From NCBI GenBank assembly GCA_027922465.2, contig BQMF02000599.1:62001-126000 (forward strand): DNA of 64,000 nt, read 5' to 3'. Position 1 is the stretch's first letter, and every line of letters starts with the position of its first letter. Positions 60,901-64,000 of this stretch are shown here, in pieces. Both the position numbers and the translations under genes were made by a program. The notes beneath the pieces are model-generated. The model made no database searches. It was not told the DNA's origin and saw only the letters and a list, made by a program, of their open reading frames with translations. Origin of the DNA: Turritopsis dohrnii. Taxonomy: Eukaryota; Cnidaria; Hydrozoa; Anthoathecata; Oceaniidae.

Positions 60901-61009
60901 AGGAAATAAACCAACTGCTGATCAAATTGAACTTCGACTTGTTCAATGTTTGGACATAATTAGAAATCCTGCGGACCTATTCAAAGCGGAAACCCGAAAA
61001 ATACTTTGA
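51906..61009 (+). CDS. PDXK: pyridoxal kinase, copy 1, complete, 11 exons
   Basis: This enzyme phosphorylates pyridoxal, pyridoxine and pyridoxamine with ATP in the cytosol (vitamin B6 salvage). Exons: 51906-51989, 52121-52175, 52954-53058, 53130-53213, 53297-53331, 53743-53828, 55389-55434, 55654-55756, 55895-56013, 60331-60397, 60888-61009 (stop TGA). Phases agree throughout: 906 bases, 301 residues (human 312). Motifs: [48 protein letters not shown] and [14 protein letters not shown] with the catalytic Asp of GTGD; the C-terminus QIELRLVQ matches human QLELRMVQ. The start codon is the first Met of exon 1, and no in-frame upstream extension was found. The intron before exon 10 is 4.3 kb and holds a mariner-like element, a hAT-like element and a palindromic MITE. 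Confidence 0.95.
52643..52663 (+). repeat. 21-base poly-C tract
   Basis: A run of 21 C in an intron of pyridoxal kinase copy 1. Length may be inaccurate in an assembly. Confidence 0.9.
54221..54248 (+). repeat. poly-G tract (24 G after GGGT)
   Basis: An uninterrupted run of 24 G in the intron after exon 6 of pyridoxal kinase copy 1. It could fold as a G-quadruplex; sequencing length error is likely. Confidence 0.9.
54667..55180. mobile_element. second, decayed copy of the 604-bp DNA transposon family
   Basis: It shares CAAAATCTGACCTGAGGCT, GTTCTTATTTT words, TTTTGTTCTTATTTTTTTGC and the right end GTTCTTATAAAATTGTTCTT with 6569-7172. The left terminus has lost the ACACGCTTTTTTTT repeat, so the ends no longer pair. 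It lies in an intron of pyridoxal kinase copy 1. Confidence 0.78.
56227..56944 (-). mobile_element. 718-bp mariner-like element with ~100-bp TIRs and a truncated transposase
   Basis: Flanked by TA (56225-56226, 56945-56946). The ends begin CCGGGTGCGCCAAAAAAAGT and mirror over about 100 bp (both arms contain AAATCTCTAGATGTATAACA-type sequence). On the minus strand, 56724-56512 encodes the C-terminal third of a mariner-family transposase: [20 protein letters not shown], then [18 protein letters not shown] and RARKCIKQ before a stop. The N-terminal two-thirds is missing. The position of the third catalytic acid in the PRSPDL motif reads Ala. It is a dead, internally deleted copy. Confidence 0.85.
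56961..57803. mobile_element. ~843-bp hAT-like non-autonomous element
   Basis: Short inverted ends CAGGGGTTGAAATAA and TTATTTCGACCCCTG are flanked by matching TATTTG. Internal GCCGGCT/GTCCGGCT words near both ends form subterminal repeats. CAGGGG termini fit the hAT superfamily. No transposase frame is visible. Confidence 0.65.
57960..59200 (+). pseudogene. possible decayed transposase-like fragment
   Basis: Near 58187-58270, codons read [20 protein letters not shown] and shortly after VRSCN, stop, [19 protein letters not shown] followed by a cysteine-histidine stretch resembles hAT/ZNF862-like proteins that are abundant in cnidarian genomes. Frames shift and stops intervene. I cannot set firm ends. 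Confidence 0.3.
59972..60120. mobile_element. 149-bp palindromic MITE in a pyridoxal kinase intron
   Basis: It begins TACCTTAAGGGAAGAAATTT and ends with the complement. Inner TTCGCGAATTTCGCG and AATTCGCGAAAATT words also pair, and a second small hairpin (CTATTGTTCTAGAACAATAG) sits in the loop. Looser copies of GCAAAAATTTCTTCCGC-type sequence surround it from 59560. Confidence 0.8.
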
Positions 61010-61176
61010 GGATTGTTTCCATTTCTTATGACAGTTTTTACCATGAAACGTCGTAAAACTTTTTTTTACCATGAGATAAGAGATTTTTTTTTTTTCATTA
61101 TATGTTTGGAATTTCTTGGTCATATCTTTTAGCCAGACCTTAAACTAAAATAATAAACTAAAAGCATCACCATTTT

Positions 61177-61200
61177 GTTGTTGTTGTTGTTGTTGTTGTT
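61177..61200 (+). repeat. GTT trinucleotide microsatellite
   Basis: Eight TTG/GTT triplets between the two pyridoxal kinase genes. Confidence 0.85.
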
Positions 61201-61243
61201 TGTGATTTTAATAATTTCTGAAATCTCATATTCTTGATACTTT

Positions 61244-61390
61244 TTTTTTTTTTTTAAATCACTCGCCCCACTCAAGGCCGAAGCCACTACAAGGAGTGGG
61301 GGTACATATTCTGGATGTTCATCCTAGCCTTAATCTCCCCGACTTGCCTTCATTTTCCCCGAAATACACATCACGAGTTTTTGAATGAAT
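61244..61390 (-). mobile_element. 5'-truncated LINE 3' end (minus strand)
   Basis: Read on the minus strand, CTTGTAGTGGCTTCGGCCTT then GGGCGAGTGATTT and a poly-A run match the 3' ends of LINE copies 1 (TAGTAGTGGCTT..CATTTAAAA) and 2 (CATTAGTGGTTTTTAACCTT..GAGCGATTAAAA). The sequence is GC-richer than its surroundings. It is a short dead-on-arrival insertion. Confidence 0.65.
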
Positions 61391-61620
61391 ACAATATAAA
61401 ATAGATGATTGTATAATGTTTATTTATGTTTATTTTATAATGATTAAATCTAATAGTTATCAATACCTTATGTATATTAATGTTGTTCTAAATAAAGATG
61501 CTAATCAAATTCTATCTGTTATGTATCATTTTGTCAAGTGCTAATTTACAAATTTCAATTTTGTGAAGATTAAAAACATGTCTTTAGGTAATGTAGACTT
61601 TATTTCATCTTATTTCGGTG

Positions 61621-64000
61621 ATGGCATTAAGAAGGGTATTGTCCATTCAGAGTCATGTTGTATCTGGTTATGTTGGAAACACGGTAGCAACATTGCCTCT
61701 CCAGGTCTGTTAACCTATTTAGAAATGTATCATCGTATTCTAGAAGGCCATCCTAAAATGATTATCTGTTTGTCGTAGCCCAACCAAATGTTAAAATTTT
61801 TTTCCCAGTTAAAAAAGTGTTTCTCTGTTAAATCACAAAAGAAAGAAAAATATTTTTATCTGATGAAGTTAACTTACCTGCAATGTTTCAAATCTAAAAT
61901 CTCTGACTGCTGATTTTTTTCTGTACTTTTTTCAGTTCATTTTCCATTCTGTTTTTTTTTCGTTTTGTTAGCTCTAAATAAATTTTCATTTTCATCATTT
62001 GATGCACCTTATGATGTTGAAAACTAGATGTTTTTTTATGTTTTCAAAATACTCTGTATTGACACTGTATTAAGAGCATAACCTCTCAGAAATGGTTGAA
62101 ATGAAAAATTCACAATTCATTTATTCATTTATGCAAATGTGTAGTTGTTTTGTTGGTTGTAAGGGTTCATAAAAGATCTCATTATTTTACAATCTAACCA
62201 TGCATGATTTTTTTATGATGGGTTACAACAAACAACTGATTACTTAAGGATGACCCAATGCCTAGTCTTTATTTTTTTCAAAAGAAATTATTTCTGAGAT
62301 TTACAAAATTGCTTTGGTATGATTACGAATCTTTATGAATTTTAAAATTTATGATTTTTCAGCTGTTAGGCTTCGACGTTAATGCTATCCATTCTGTACA
62401 ACGCTCTAATCACACAGGTATATCATTTTGGGAAGCAGTGTTTTCAAAAAAAATCACAGTAATGCCTTAAGAGATATGATTTTCTTTAGGTTACCCAATC
62501 TTCAAGGGGCAGCCTCTACAATCTCACGAGCTTAAGTTTATATTTGATGGGCTAAAGGGTAACAGACTCAACTATTATTCGCATTTCTTGACAGGTATGT
62601 TTCATGTTCATCACAATGAATTGAAAAATTATTTCATACTTACTTTTTTGAAGAAATAATTTTAGGCTTTTGTGGTTCACAGTCATTACTAAACGAAACA
62701 CTGGATATATATAAACAACTGAAGAAAACAAATCCTAATTTAATCTTTTGTAAGTATACAGAAACTGTTCTCACCATTTTTGTTGATTATGATTATGTAG
62801 TGATGTAGGCATAATAGTGATGTATTTACCACTAACTACAGCTTTGCTTTTTCTTTTCCACATTCCTTGACTGTCTTCATTTCTATGCTACTTATAACTG
62901 TTGCGTAATTATAACACTGAATTATATGTAACATTTTTGACATTCTCAGGTACCAAACTTTCCCTTTTTGACATCATGAGAAATAGAAAATCAAGACCCA
63001 TAGTCTCTGATTACATTTGAAAATTCTATGACGAATAAGTAATCAAAAGCCTTGTCTTCTAATGTTTCATTGTCTGTATGTCTTAGCCATGCCATTATAA
63101 AATCTCTTAACTTAAAACGAGATTGGGTTGATAATTTCTTTCGCCATTGTTTTTAATGGTGCTGGACAGTGTCTCGTGGTGGTTGTGTGATTTAATAAGA
63201 AATAGTTACTTCAGTAGAAAGTTGGTCCAAATCAAGGAATATGATCTTTTTTGAAAGGTGAAATACAAGGAATATGATCTTTTTTGAAAGGTGAAATACT
63301 AAACCCAGTGAATTTCTTTTAGTATGTGATCCTGTGATGGGTGATAACGATGGGCTGGTAAGTTAATACCTTTCACTATTAGAACATATATATTTAATAA
63401 TTTCTGGTGTGATCCTATGAAGATCATGAATGACCACATAACTGCCCTGGACTAGAAGTTTCCTCTTTTAAAACTAAAAGTTATCCAAACAAGACGACTT
63501 GGTGACATGTAAATCAAGTACCTTTTGATTGTTTTTGTATAATTTAATATCCATATGCAAGGTAGCACAAACGTGAAGGATTTTAAGATGATCTATCATT
63601 CGTTGAAACTGTTAAAAAGTTTCTGTCGCCAGGTTTAAACTTGTTTTTCACATAATCATGGTATAATTATGTATATAATATCGGGTTGATTTATTTTAGT
63701 ATGTTCCAGAAGGTCTAGTTCCAATATATAGAGATGATCTTTTACCTATTGCAGACATTGTCACACCAAATCAGTTTGAAACAGAGTAAGTATACTAAGA
63801 ACGTTGACATTGTTTGAGATTTGTTCATCTCTGTTATGCCTGATCTTTTTTGATCTTACTAAGGGTAGAATATATAATGGAGTAATCCCTAAATCTGCAA
63901 AACTCACAGAATTTGATTTTTACAAATACAAGGTCCGTTCAATATATCTTTAGATTACTCACAGGGATCAAAATTAAGACAGAAAATGATGCATTACAAG
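61621..64000 (+). CDS. PDXK: pyridoxal kinase, copy 2 (tandem paralogue), 5' seven exons, truncated by window edge
   Basis: Exons: 61621-61704, 62363-62417, 62490-62594, 62666-62749, 63323-63357, 63700-63785, 63954-63999, with the donor G at 64000. Exon lengths (84, 55, 105, 84, 35, 86, 46) and phases are identical to copy 1. Motifs: [35 protein letters not shown] and [20 protein letters not shown]. Differences from copy 1 are concentrated in exons 3-5 (for example GYPIFKGQPLQ versus [11 protein letters not shown]). The GTGD catalytic exon lies beyond the window, so activity cannot be judged. It is in the same orientation, about 600 bp after the stop of copy 1. Confidence 0.92.

Overview
The window is nuclear DNA of an animal. 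It is AT-rich, its genes are split into many small exons with GT..AG introns, and the protein families are metazoan. The gene set, the many short inverted-repeat DNA transposons and the RAG1-like N-terminal domain together suggest a non-bilaterian such as a hydrozoan cnidarian. That placement is inference; no single feature proves the species. I rebuilt exons by reading both strands and checking that intron phases agree from exon to exon.

Layout, left to right. 1-966 (minus, running off the left edge): the 5' part of a RAG1-like gene with the RAG1 N-terminal zinc motifs and RING finger. 967-3625: intergenic sequence with a 128-bp tandem duplication and one weak two-exon candidate. 3626-33229 (minus): a complete PTPN13 orthologue of 45 coding exons and about 2377 residues (KIND, FERM, five PDZ, tyrosine phosphatase), with large introns full of transposons, including two broken non-LTR retrotransposons lying antisense. 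33230-35334: intergenic, with two MITEs and a SINE. 35335-42876 (minus): MAP3K7/TAK1, 16 coding exons, about 539 residues. 43306-44091 (minus): NUBP2, a single coding exon. 44092-51905: no recognised protein gene, but a 3.1-kb foldback element whose two arms carry inverted arrays of a 19-bp minisatellite. 51906-61009 (plus): pyridoxal kinase, 11 exons, 301 residues. 61621-64000 (plus): a tandem second pyridoxal kinase gene, first seven exons, cut by the right edge.

Functionally the genes are unrelated neighbours: a scaffold phosphatase, a stress/immune MAP3K, a cytosolic iron-sulphur assembly ATPase and a vitamin B6 salvage kinase. There is no operon-like logic. NUBP2 and the first pyridoxal kinase gene are divergently oriented, and the two kinase genes are a recent-looking head-to-tail duplication.

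The most interesting items are the RAG1-like N-terminal gene at the left edge, the foldback element with minisatellite arms, the unusual catalytic loop of the PTPN13 phosphatase domain, and several nested transposon insertions with readable boundaries.
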